Of a stretch of DNA of 5,563 bases, positions 1-5,563 are shown piece by piece. A program made the position numbers and the translations under genes. Source of the DNA: Cyclobacteriaceae bacterium (lineage in GTDB: Bacteria; Bacteroidota; Bacteroidia; Cytophagales; Cyclobacteriaceae); the NCBI GenBank assembly GCA_009885605.1, contig VFKK01000162.1, positions 1-5,563 on the forward strand. Direction: 5' to 3'. The notes beneath the pieces were generated by a model that saw only the letters and a list, made by a program, of their open reading frames with translations, ran no database searches and was not told the origin of the DNA. The first letter of the stretch is position 1; every line of letters begins with the position of its first letter.

Positions 1-11
1 ATGGCGGATAA

Positions 12-443
12 TCGTCCACAGACTACGGTCGACTGACCACAGTTGCTGCTTTTGAACTTCAGAGCTTGTTTTATTTGGCTAGTGGCAAGAAAGCGTACAT
101 ACATATTAAAGATTCTACTGTGTTGAAACCAATGCTGGATCTGGTAAAAGGATTCTGTGCCGTACTTGATCTACTTTCGGTCATTGATGAAGATCACCCC
201 AAAGCCAAAATTGACCGAAATCTGGAAGAATATATCAACAAGGAAGGCGTGACTTACACGTACTTTATCGTAAAGGCCCCAAGCATTGTGGAGGGAATCC
301 GGAAATTTGTAGCCCGGGAAAGTTCAGATACGCTTTGTCTGATTCATCATTCCCGTGGCTTCTTTCAAAACATCTTCGGTGCAAGCGTAGCCAAGGAAAT
401 GGCCTTTGACTCAAGTGTTCCGCTTATGGTATTGCGCGGATAA
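12..443 (+). CDS. Universal stress protein (UspA)-like protein, 5' end missing or frame-disrupted
   Basis: The frame is open from base 12 to the TAA at 441-443. The only usual start codon in it is a TTG at 66, which would give 125 residues. Counting from that TTG, residues 10-41 (from AYIHIKDS to LLSVID) look like the first two beta strands and intervening helix of a Usp domain. Residues 92-123 (from LIHHSRGFF to VPLMVL) match the usual Usp C-terminus, with a hydrophobic strand, an FGAS turn, a helix and a PLMVL-type final strand. The ATP-loop glycines (G-2x-G-9x-G[S/T]) are only partly present, so nucleotide binding is doubtful. The codons before the TTG (LTTVAAFELQSLFYLASGKK) read like the tail of a preceding Usp domain, which would fit the tandem-Usp proteins common in Bacteroidota. 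I therefore think the TTG is not the real start. Frame 3 is closed by TAA at 9-11, so the gene is either frameshifted near its left end or a degraded remnant. Usp proteins are cytoplasmic stress-associated proteins; the exact role here is unknown. Confidence 0.65.
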   Translation, partial: SSTDYGRLTTVAAFELQSLFYLASGKKAYIHIKDSTVLKPMLDLVKGFCAVLDLLSVIDEDHPKAKIDRNLEEYINKEGVTYTYFIVKAPSIVEGIRKFVARESSDTLCLIHHSRGFFQNIFGASVAKEMAFDSSVPLMVLRG

Positions 444-521
444 ACCTAACCGATATGCTTTCCTTCAATTTTCCCAAAGGAAAAACTCAGTGAGTCGGTT
501 TGGGAAAACCCTTGAAGAGCA

Positions 522-647
522 ATGAAAAAGAAGAAGGTAAAAAATACACTTGGCATTCGCATAATGGCCAAAATAGGGCTAATTTTTAAAATTCGGGTTA
601 TTAAATTGGAAACGATGCCAGATAGATTTCGTTCAAGAAACTCATGA
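522..647 (+). CDS. Possible small basic ORF (41 aa), stop overlaps next start
   Basis: An ATG at 522 opens 41 codons ending in TGA at 645-647. The TGA shares four bases (ATGA) with the ATG of the lipoprotein gene at 644, the arrangement usual for translationally coupled genes. The product starts MKKKKVKNTL, contains 8 Lys and 5 Arg against 2 acidic residues, and has a short hydrophobic middle (around residues 12-27) broken up by Lys and Arg. I recognise no family. An in-frame TGA at 513-515 sets the upstream limit, and no convincing ribosome binding site is seen. The basic composition could simply come from A-rich intergenic DNA, so this is only a candidate. If it is not real, 444-643 holds no gene. 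Confidence 0.2.
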   Translation: MKKKKVKNTLGIRIMAKIGLIFKIRVIKLETMPDRFRSRNS

Positions 648-1114
648 AGAGAATGAAAAGACTGTTTTTGCCACTTACTCTAATTCTGACTTTCGTCGGC
701 TGCTCAGAGAAAGTCTACCCGGATCCATCTGCATTCCTATTTGGGAGTTGGTATGGGTTCTGCATCGAAAACTGCATTCATTTATATAAACTTGAAAACG
801 GAAAACTCTACCCTGATGACATGAGTACCCGATTTCAGTCCGACGACATTACTTTTCAAAAGACCCCGCTCAATGAGAATTTGGCCAAAAAAGCCGAAGA
901 ACTTTACAGGCTTTTCCCTTCCTACTTGAGAAAAAATCCCAACCTGACAATCGGTTGCCCGGATTGCCATGATCAAGGTGTGATTTATCTCGCTTTCGAA
1001 GAAAACGGGAAGCTGACTGAATGGAAAATCGATCCGGATAGTAACAATTACCCACCAGAAATCGAAGCATTTATGATCTCCATGAAGGAGCTGATTGCGG
1101 AGATGCCGAAATAA
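644..1114 (+). CDS. Hypothetical lipoprotein with paired cysteines
   Basis: This 156-residue protein has a typical lipoprotein signal. A basic start (MKRMKR) is followed by a hydrophobic stretch (residues 7-18) and a lipobox FVGC with Cys20 as the predicted lipidated residue, so the mature protein of about 137 residues should be membrane anchored outside the cytoplasm. A second ATG at 653 (Met4) would also keep the signal. The mature part contains two cysteine pairs: C40 and C44 in FCIENCIH, and C105 and C108 in IGCPDCHDQG. It also has an acidic KLENGKLYPDD segment and a helical C-terminus. I recall similar small Bacteroidota lipoproteins with a conserved CPDC-x-DQG block, but know no function for them. 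The CxxCH at 105-109 resembles a cytochrome c heme site but is more likely a disulfide or metal pair. There is no clear Shine-Dalgarno sequence. The gene stands alone and converges on the phosphorylase gene. Confidence 0.8.
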   Translation: MKRMKRLFLPLTLILTFVGCSEKVYPDPSAFLFGSWYGFCIENCIHLYKLENGKLYPDDMSTRFQSDDITFQKTPLNENLAKKAEELYRLFPSYLRKNPNLTIGCPDCHDQGVIYLAFEENGKLTEWKIDPDSNNYPPEIEAFMISMKELIAEMPK

Positions 1115-1132
1115 ATCGGAGCTACCGGGATC

Positions 1133-1163
1133 AAAAAAAATCCTGCTTCCGGAGAAGCAGGAT
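1133..1163 (-). terminator. Intrinsic terminator of the purine nucleoside phosphorylase gene
   Basis: A perfect 10-bp inverted repeat (arms ATCCTGCTTC at 1140-1149 and GAAGCAGGAT at 1154-1163, loop of 4) is flanked on its left by eight A residues (1133-1140, the last also being the first base of the stem). Read on the - strand this is a GC-containing hairpin followed by a run of T, the standard Rho-independent form, lying about 35 bases past the phosphorylase stop. In the + direction the hairpin is followed by AGCATAAAAG, which has no T run, so it should serve the + strand lipoprotein gene poorly. Confidence 0.9.
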
Positions 1164-1196
1164 AGCATAAAAGACGGATTTCTTCGAAAGAGAATT

Positions 1197-2015
1197 TTAC
1201 AAGCCTGCCACAAGTTCCTTGATAACCCTGGCCATAATCGGTTCTGCTTTGGCTGCGGCATTGAGGACATCCTGGAGCGTAACATGTTTGATTTTGCCCT
1301 CAACTCCAAGATCAGTGATGGCTGAAATCCCAAAAACTTCTATTCCCATCTGATGAGCAACAACTACTTCCGGCACAGTACTCATGCCGACTGCATCTCC
1401 GCCGATCAGTCTCATTCTCTTGTATTCTGCAGGTGTTTCCAGATTCGGACCCGGTACTCCGACGTACACTCCTGTGTGTAGTTTGATTCCAAGTACCTCG
1501 CCGATTTCCAATGCTTTTTCAATTAATCTGGAAGAATATGCATCGCTCATATCCGGGAATCTCGGACCAAATTCTTCAGGATTCTGCCCTCGAAGGGGGC
1601 TCTCCGGAAATAGGTCTATATGATCGCTGATCAGCATGACATCTCCCACTTCCTGATCGGGATTCAGTCCTCCTGAAGCATTGGAAACGAATAGATTTTT
1701 CACCCCCAGTTTCTTCATCACCCGCACCGGAAACGCCACTTCCTTCATGGAATATCCCTCGTAGTAATGAAATCTGCCTTTCATGGCTATTACTTTTTTG
1801 CCGCCAAGCTCCCCAAAAATTAATTTCCCTGAATGGCTTTCCACCGTGGAAACAGGAAAATGCGGGATGTCTGAATACTCAATTTCAAATTCTGTATTTA
1901 TTTGCTCACCAAGCTTCCCGAGGCCAGTTCCAAGGATTATTCCTATCGGAGTTTCTTCGGGATGAATGTTTTGTATATAAGTTACTGCCTGATTGATTTG
2001 ATCGAGGTATGTCAT
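1197..2015 (-). CDS. punA: Purine nucleoside phosphorylase, trimeric class A type
   Basis: The 272-residue product has the length and motifs of trimeric purine nucleoside phosphorylases (EC 2.4.2.1), cytoplasmic enzymes that split purine (deoxy)nucleosides with phosphate into free base and (deoxy)ribose-1-phosphate for salvage. In order: phosphate loop GIILGTGLG (residues 25-33); STVESHSGKL (56-65); GRFHYYEGY (80-88), with Arg81 and His83 equivalent to human Arg84 and His86; SNASGG (111-116); GVPGPNLETPAEY (186-198), with Glu193 equivalent to the base-binding human Glu201; GMSTVPE (210-216), with Met211 and Ser212; and SAITDLG (231-237). At the last motif Asp235 replaces the Asn (human Asn243) that favours 6-oxopurines. 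His244 probably matches human His257. Assignments are by eye. The ATG at 2013-2015 is chosen because the N-terminal helix starts normally there and a good promoter lies just upstream. The gene appears monocistronic, with its own promoter and terminator. Confidence 0.95.
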   Translation of the reverse strand: MTYLDQINQAVTYIQNIHPEETPIGIILGTGLGKLGEQINTEFEIEYSDIPHFPVSTVESHSGKLIFGELGGKKVIAMKGRFHYYEGYSMKEVAFPVRVMKKLGVKNLFVSNASGGLNPDQEVGDVMLISDHIDLFPESPLRGQNPEEFGPRFPDMSDAYSSRLIEKALEIGEVLGIKLHTGVYVGVPGPNLETPAEYKRMRLIGGDAVGMSTVPEVVVAHQMGIEVFGISAITDLGVEGKIKHVTLQDVLNAAAKAEPIMARVIKELVAGL

Positions 2016-2037
2016 TGGTTGTAGTTTATGGAAAGCC

Positions 2038-2070
2038 CAAAGATATTAAATAAGGAAGTGCTCAGAACTT
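2038..2070 (-). promoter_or_regulatory. Predicted Bacteroidota-type promoter for the purine nucleoside phosphorylase gene
   Basis: On the - strand, TATCTTTG (complement of 2038-2045) matches the Bacteroidota -7 consensus TAnnTTTG exactly. It sits 22 bases before the ATG, giving a short leader of roughly 15 bases. The -33 element is weak: TTCTG lies 17 bases upstream of the -7 box, where TTTG or TTG at about 19-21 bases would be ideal. The start position is inferred. Confidence 0.55.
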
Positions 2071-2112
2071 TTACCCCTCTTTGCTTGTATTGCAATCAGA
2101 ATAATTCTAAAA

Positions 2113-2637
2113 ATGGTTAAAATCATCGTCGGGACCAACCGTAAGAACTCGGTTTCCAAAGTAATCGCTCAGCTATACCAATCGATTTTGGATGAGAGAG
2201 GAGTTGAATCAGAAATCCTTGAATTGGAGAATCTTCCGATTGATTTTATCGGAACAGCCTTGTATGAAAACAGCGGAAAAAATGAAGCTTTTAACACTTT
2301 TCACGATAAAATCGCAGAAGGGAAAAAATTCATTTTCATTGTTCCGGAGTACAATGGGTCATTCCCCGGGATCCTGAAATCATTCATCGACGGCATGACC
2401 TATCCTAATACGTTCAGGAATAAAAAATGTGCTTTGGTTGGAATATCCTCCGGAGTTGGCGGGGGTGGCATCGCTTTGAGCCACCTTACCGACATCTTCC
2501 ATTATCTGGGCATGCACGTCCTTGCTCTCAAGCCTAAGCTTGCCAAAATCGAGCAAAATATGTCAGATAACCTGCTCACCAACAGGTTGTACGTGGACTT
2601 ACTGCAAACCCAGGCAGACCAGCTGCTTGAATTCTAG
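2113..2637 (+). CDS. NADPH-dependent FMN reductase family flavoprotein
   Basis: The 174-residue product has the flavodoxin-like fold signature of the NADPH-dependent FMN reductase family (Pfam FMN_red), soluble enzymes that bind FMN and reduce flavins, quinones, azo dyes or chromate with NAD(P)H. The first strand runs into the FMN phosphate loop GTNRKNSVSKVIA (residues 7-19), as in the usual GS/TxR-x-x-S form. PEYNGSFPGILK (78-89) is the family's highly conserved flavin-binding loop, and SSGVGGGGIALSHL (112-125) is the glycine-rich third loop followed by the helix. Length is normal for the family. The physiological substrate cannot be read from sequence. The ATG at 2113 follows an A-rich stretch with no Shine-Dalgarno. 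A weak possible promoter (TTTG at 2080-2083 and a TAATTCTA element at 2102-2109) would give a very short leader. The gene is divergent from the phosphorylase gene and its stop is 3 bases from the ftsZ stop. Confidence 0.92.
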   Translation: MVKIIVGTNRKNSVSKVIAQLYQSILDERGVESEILELENLPIDFIGTALYENSGKNEAFNTFHDKIAEGKKFIFIVPEYNGSFPGILKSFIDGMTYPNTFRNKKCALVGISSGVGGGGIALSHLTDIFHYLGMHVLALKPKLAKIEQNMSDNLLTNRLYVDLLQTQADQLLEF

Positions 2638-2660
2638 AATTTAATCCACGTTATCGTGGA
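2630..2660. repeat. Palindrome and hairpin at the convergent gene ends
   Basis: AATTCTAGAATT (2630-2641) is a perfect 12-base palindrome covering the flavoprotein TAG stop and touching the ftsZ stop. A few bases on, TCCACG-TTAT-CGTGGA (2645-2660) forms a 6-bp hairpin inside the last ftsZ codons. With only 3 bases between the two stops, any terminator must lie in coding sequence, and this hairpin is the only nearby candidate. It lacks a real T run on either side, so a terminator role is uncertain. Confidence 0.4.
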
Positions 2661-4281
2661 GAAATCTGTTGTTTCCCAGAATCTCATTTTCGTCACTCAG
2701 ATTGTACTTGCTGATGCTAGGCTCTGAGCTATGCTGAGGTTCTTGAAGCACAACTTGCTTTCTCTGATAAGCAGGAACTTCCATTTTTTCTTTCAACTCT
2801 TCGTGAGTCGGGTTGATTGAGCGTCCGCCTTTCAGTTTTTCAAATCGCTCGTGTGCTCTTTGAATCGCCTTTAGCTTCATTTGCTCATAGTAATCATTTG
2901 CAAAAGCAGGGACAGCTGGTTCTGATTCTTTTGGAAGTTTGGCTACTTTTTTATCTCCCTCTTCTTCGAAAAGATTATGGACGATTCTCTCAGTAGGTTC
3001 CGTTACAGGTTCAACATCCGGTCTTGATTCTTCTATCGGTTTGATCTCAAAAGAGAATGACTCTGTCTTTGGACCTTCCTCAGAAGTTGGATTTGTAACA
3101 GGAGTTTTCGGAAGAGAGAAAACGAAGGTTGCACCATTTGCAATCGAGTCTTCAGTTACTTTCTGGCTTTTTCCTGATTCCAGGTTGATCAAAGTCTTTA
3201 CAACTTCCGGCTCCACTGCAGGAGCTGTCATCATCGGAGCTGCAGGAGGAAATGCCATCGGCGCGACGGTTTTAGCCCTTCTTGGGATTCCGGACAATCT
3301 GTCCATTTCAAAACCGGTAGCGATTACAGTTACGCGAATTGCTTTGCCCAATTCCGGATCGATGCCCTGACCAAAAATAACCTCTGCATTATCACCTGCT
3401 TTCTCCTGAATGTATTCAGTGATTTCGCTCAATTCGTCCATTGAAAGCTCTTCCTCTTCACCAGACATGATGGAAAGAAGTATTTTCTCTGCTCCTTTGA
3501 TATCCACATTGTTCAGTAATGGAGAAGAAATAGCTGCACCCGCTGCGCGAATCGCACGGCCTTCGCCTTCTTCGGTAGATGAACCCATTACAGCTGCACC
3601 GGCATCCTTCATAACCGTCTTCACGTCTTCAAAATCCACGTTTACATCCTGGTGAATTGTGATGATTTCAGCGATTGATTTGGCAGCAGTGGTCAGAATA
3701 TCGTCGGCTTTGCCAAAAGCTGTTCTGATCGCCAGGTTACCATAAATCTCTCTCAATTTGTCATTCAGTATTACAAGGACCGTATCGCAATTTTCGCGAA
3801 GCGCCTCAATACCTGCCTGAGCTACTGCCATTTTTTTCTTACCCTCAAACATGAACGGAGCAGTCACGATGCCCACAGTCAGGATGTTGAGATCTCTGGC
3901 AATTTTTGCAATCACAGGAGCTGCACCTGTTCCGGTACCTCCGCCCATTCCTGCTGTAATAAACACCATTTTGGTGTTGTCAGCCAGAAGCTCCCGGATT
4001 TCATCCTGAGACTCAAGTGCTGCGCTTTTACCTTGCTCAGGATTTGCTCCGGCACCCAAACCTTCGGTCAGGTTGGCTCCGAGTTGCAATCTGAGTGGAA
4101 CAGGGCTGGACTTCAAAGCCTGCGCGTCTGTATTGACCACGACAAACTCCACATCCTTAATACCCATGCTGTACATGTGATTGACGGCATTGGAACCGCC
4201 CCCACCTACTCCAATTACCTTGATAATTGACTTTTGGTTTCTTGGAAGATCAAATCTGTAATCTTTCATGTTATCTGACAT
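2641..4281 (-). CDS. ftsZ: Cell division protein FtsZ
   Basis: FtsZ is the tubulin-like GTPase that polymerises into the cytokinetic ring. The 546-residue product has GVGGGGSN (24-31) in the nucleotide-binding first half, the tubulin signature GGGTGTG (113-119), and the T7 synergy loop NVDFEDVKTVM (214-224), whose Asp216 and Asp219 match the catalytic aspartates of E. coli FtsZ (Asp209 and Asp212). The globular part ends near residue 330. A long Pro/Glu/Ser-rich linker follows (about 335-460), then a charged helical segment (464-484), a PAYQRKQV block (503-510) resembling the C-terminal peptide that binds FtsA in other bacteria (PAFLRKQ-like), and a further 36-residue tail ending FLHDNVD. E. 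coli FtsZ is 383 residues, so this is long, though long forms are usual in Bacteroidota. The first ATG (4279-4281) is chosen; a second at Met5 is possible. There is no Shine-Dalgarno, only an A-rich leader. It lies 97 bases after ftsA and is probably cotranscribed. Confidence 0.98.
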   Translation of the reverse strand: MSDNMKDYRFDLPRNQKSIIKVIGVGGGGSNAVNHMYSMGIKDVEFVVVNTDAQALKSSPVPLRLQLGANLTEGLGAGANPEQGKSAALESQDEIRELLADNTKMVFITAGMGGGTGTGAAPVIAKIARDLNILTVGIVTAPFMFEGKKKMAVAQAGIEALRENCDTVLVILNDKLREIYGNLAIRTAFGKADDILTTAAKSIAEIITIHQDVNVDFEDVKTVMKDAGAAVMGSSTEEGEGRAIRAAGAAISSPLLNNVDIKGAEKILLSIMSGEEEELSMDELSEITEYIQEKAGDNAEVIFGQGIDPELGKAIRVTVIATGFEMDRLSGIPRRAKTVAPMAFPPAAPMMTAPAVEPEVVKTLINLESGKSQKVTEDSIANGATFVFSLPKTPVTNPTSEEGPKTESFSFEIKPIEESRPDVEPVTEPTERIVHNLFEEEGDKKVAKLPKESEPAVPAFANDYYEQMKLKAIQRAHERFEKLKGGRSINPTHEELKEKMEVPAYQRKQVVLQEPQHSSEPSISKYNLSDENEILGNNRFLHDNVD

Positions 4282-4333
4282 ATTTATTGTTTTGGTGAAT
4301 TAGTTTAATTGAGAGATTTTGGGTTTTTAATAA

Positions 4334-4364
4334 GGGAAATAAGCAGCAGGACCACTTATCTCCC
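4334..4364 (-). promoter_or_regulatory. RNA hairpin in the ftsA-ftsZ intergenic gap
   Basis: In the - strand transcript, arms GGGAGATAAGTGG (complement of 4352-4364) and CTGCTTATTTCCC (complement of 4334-4346) pair over 13 bp, counting three G-U pairs, around a 5-base loop TCCTG. In the opposite strand's RNA the three G-U pairs become A-C mismatches, so the structure favours the ftsA-ftsZ message. No T run follows (the next bases are TTATTAAAAACCC), so it is not a standard intrinsic terminator. Possible roles are partial attenuation, RNA processing, or protection of the ftsZ 5' end. No -7 box of the TAnnTTTG form is seen in this 97-base gap. Confidence 0.5.
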
Positions 4365-4378
4365 CCCTATCATAAGCC

Positions 4379-5563
4379 CTAGTAATTATTGTCGTCTCCG
4401 ATGTCATCATTGATGATGCCTTTCAGTTTGGCACCTATGCTTCGGAATATATCTTTTGAGATCAGGTCTGTTCTTTCTTTTTTAGGCGGTGGACCTGCAT
4501 TGGCCACTCGCTTTCGGTAGCTTTCTTCTCGGTCATCCAATGCCTTGAATCCTGCCAGCACCAGGCCTACAGAAGTTGCGTACATCGGGCTTTTCACCTC
4601 TTCGATTACAGATTTGCCGAGGTGCTCGTTTGGATAGCCAATTCGGGTATCGAGGCCTGTCATGTATTCGAAAAGCTGAGAAATAAACTGCATCTGAGAT
4701 CCTCCACCTGTCAGGACGATACCGCCTGCCAGCTTCTTGTAGTGACCGCTTTGCATGATTTCGTTTTGGACGATTTCGATTATCTCCTCCATTCTTGCCT
4801 GAATGATTGCTGCCAGATTTCGGATGGAGATCTCCTTCGGATGTCTGTTTTTCAATCCCGGAATTGATACGATTTCATTTGGATTGGCTTCTTCAGCGAT
4901 GGCTTTTCCAAATCGGGTTTTCAGCAATTCAGCCTGATTTTGCATCACCATGCATCCTTCTTTGATGTCCTTGGTGATGATGTTTCCTCCTAGCGGAATG
5001 ACTGCGGTATGACGAATGATGTTTTCGTAGAAAATCGCAATATCCGTGGTACCACCTCCAATATCTACCAGACAAACGCCTGCTTCTTTTTCCTCATCGC
5101 TGAGGACAGAAAGTGAACTTGCCAATGGCTCCAGGATCAACTGCTTGGAAGTCAGATCCGCTCTGCGCACGCAGCGATTTATATTATTAATAGCTGTAGT
5201 CTGGGCGGTGATGATGTGGAAATCAGCTTCCAGTCTGGTACCGGACATTCCAACAGGATCTTTTATTTCACCTTCGTAATCAACGGTGTAATTCTGTGGC
5301 ATGACGTGAATAATGGTATTTCCTGGAGGGATGAGGATGTTTTCCATTTCACCTGAAAGTCTTCTCACATCTTCCACCGTGATCTCATCTTCAGAAGGCG
5401 GACGCATGATGCTTCCCCTGTGGATTTTGCTTTGGATATGCTGACCTGCGATGCCGACGATCACCTCTCCGATGTTGACATCTGCCATTTCAGAAGCTTC
5501 TTCGACGGCTTTCTGAATCGCATGAACTGTCTTGTCGATATTGGTGACCACACCTCTGTCCAC
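4379..5563 (-). CDS. ftsA: Cell division protein FtsA (N-terminus beyond the window)
   Basis: FtsA is the actin-like ATPase that tethers FtsZ filaments to the cytoplasmic membrane and recruits later division proteins. The visible 394 residues begin inside subdomain 1A at DRGVVTNID. A GTG codes the first visible residue, but homology continues past the edge, so it is not the start; roughly the first 50 residues are missing. Then come the FtsA-specific 1C domain (about residues 34-110, starting VIVGIAGQHI), the phosphate-2 motif DIGGGTTDIAIF (167-178), GGNIITKDI (192-200), and the adenosine motif GGIVLTGGGSQMQF (280-293). The C-terminus has a proline-rich linker (GPPPKKER, 357-364), a short amphipathic helix candidate (KDIFRSIGAKLKGII, 370-384) that probably serves as the membrane anchor, and an acidic tail ending DDIGDDNNY. 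It stops with TAG at 4379-4381, 97 bases before ftsZ in the same direction, the conserved ftsA-ftsZ order. Confidence 0.97.
   Translation of the reverse strand: MDRGVVTNIDKTVHAIQKAVEEASEMADVNIGEVIVGIAGQHIQSKIHRGSIMRPPSEDEITVEDVRRLSGEMENILIPPGNTIIHVMPQNYTVDYEGEIKDPVGMSGTRLEADFHIITAQTTAINNINRCVRRADLTSKQLILEPLASSLSVLSDEEKEAGVCLVDIGGGTTDIAIFYENIIRHTAVIPLGGNIITKDIKEGCMVMQNQAELLKTRFGKAIAEEANPNEIVSIPGLKNRHPKEISIRNLAAIIQARMEEIIEIVQNEIMQSGHYKKLAGGIVLTGGGSQMQFISQLFEYMTGLDTRIGYPNEHLGKSVIEEVKSPMYATSVGLVLAGFKALDDREESYRKRVANAGPPPKKERTDLISKDIFRSIGAKLKGIINDDIGDDNNY

Noticed and set aside
1..36. ATG at base 1 starting an 11-residue ORF
   Set aside because: It closes at once with TGA at 34-36 and matches nothing; more likely out-of-frame sequence of the damaged Usp-like gene.
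448..500. Terminator after the Usp-like gene: AACCGA/TCGGTT arms enclosing a TTTTCC-CAAA-GGAAAA hairpin
   Set aside because: The stems are only 6 bp each, the inner one is AT-rich, and no T run follows; this level of pairing is expected by chance in AT-rich spacer.
623..630. TAGATTTC as a -7 promoter box for the lipoprotein gene
   Set aside because: It misses the final G of TAnnTTTG, and the nearest TTG upstream is only about 14 bases away instead of about 19-21.
1024..1042. Codons near the lipoprotein CxxCH considered together as a possible cytochrome c-type heme protein
   Set aside because: Only one CxxCH is present, no distal Met or His pattern or other cytochrome signature is seen, and I recall relatives with Ala in place of the His.
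782..1333. 183-codon open frame on the - strand across the lipoprotein gene and the terminator
   Set aside because: It overlaps the well-supported lipoprotein on the opposite strand, runs through the phosphorylase terminator and into the phosphorylase gene, and its product resembles no known domain.
2089..2096. ATTGCAAT palindrome in the divergent promoter region as an operator
   Set aside because: Eight bases is too short to support a binding site and there is no second copy or neighbouring regulator gene.
2939..3655. Open frames on the + strand inside ftsZ
   Set aside because: They are antisense shadows of ftsZ, whose protein motifs are unmistakable; their products are low-complexity Ser/Ala-rich sequences without motifs.

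Overview
The window looks like chromosomal DNA from a member of the Bacteroidota, most likely order Cytophagales (an Algoriphagus/Cyclobacteriaceae-like organism). The reasons are a long FtsZ ending in NNRFLHDNVD, an FtsA of the Bacteroidota type, no Shine-Dalgarno sequences before the well-supported starts, a perfect Bacteroidota-type -7 element (TAnnTTTG form) before the purine nucleoside phosphorylase gene, and moderate GC content by eye. The genus is an inference from remembered family sequences; no search was run.

Layout from left to right: (1) the 3' part of a universal-stress-protein-like gene on the + strand, whose 5' end is missing or frame-disrupted in the first ~20 bases. (2) A 200-base spacer holding a doubtful 41-codon basic ORF whose stop overlaps the next start. 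(3) A small + strand lipoprotein of unknown function with paired cysteines. (4) A clear intrinsic terminator serving the next gene, which runs on the - strand. (5) A trimeric-type (class A) purine nucleoside phosphorylase on the - strand. (6) A 97-base divergent promoter region. (7) A + strand NADPH-dependent FMN reductase-family flavoprotein. (8) On the - strand, ending 3 bases from the flavoprotein stop, ftsZ, preceded by ftsA, which runs off the right edge.

The right-hand third is the distal end of a division and cell wall (dcw) type cluster transcribed leftward: FtsA anchors FtsZ to the membrane and FtsZ forms the division ring. The two genes are separated by 97 bases containing a 13-bp hairpin that pairs fully only in the ftsA-ftsZ transcript. 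The other genes are housekeeping or stress genes with no visible functional link to division. I see no mobile element, CRISPR array, tRNA or rRNA, and no convincing new multi-gene system. The points most worth a second look are the ftsA-ftsZ hairpin, Asp at the base-specificity position of the nucleoside phosphorylase, the FtsZ tail architecture, and the broken left-hand gene.
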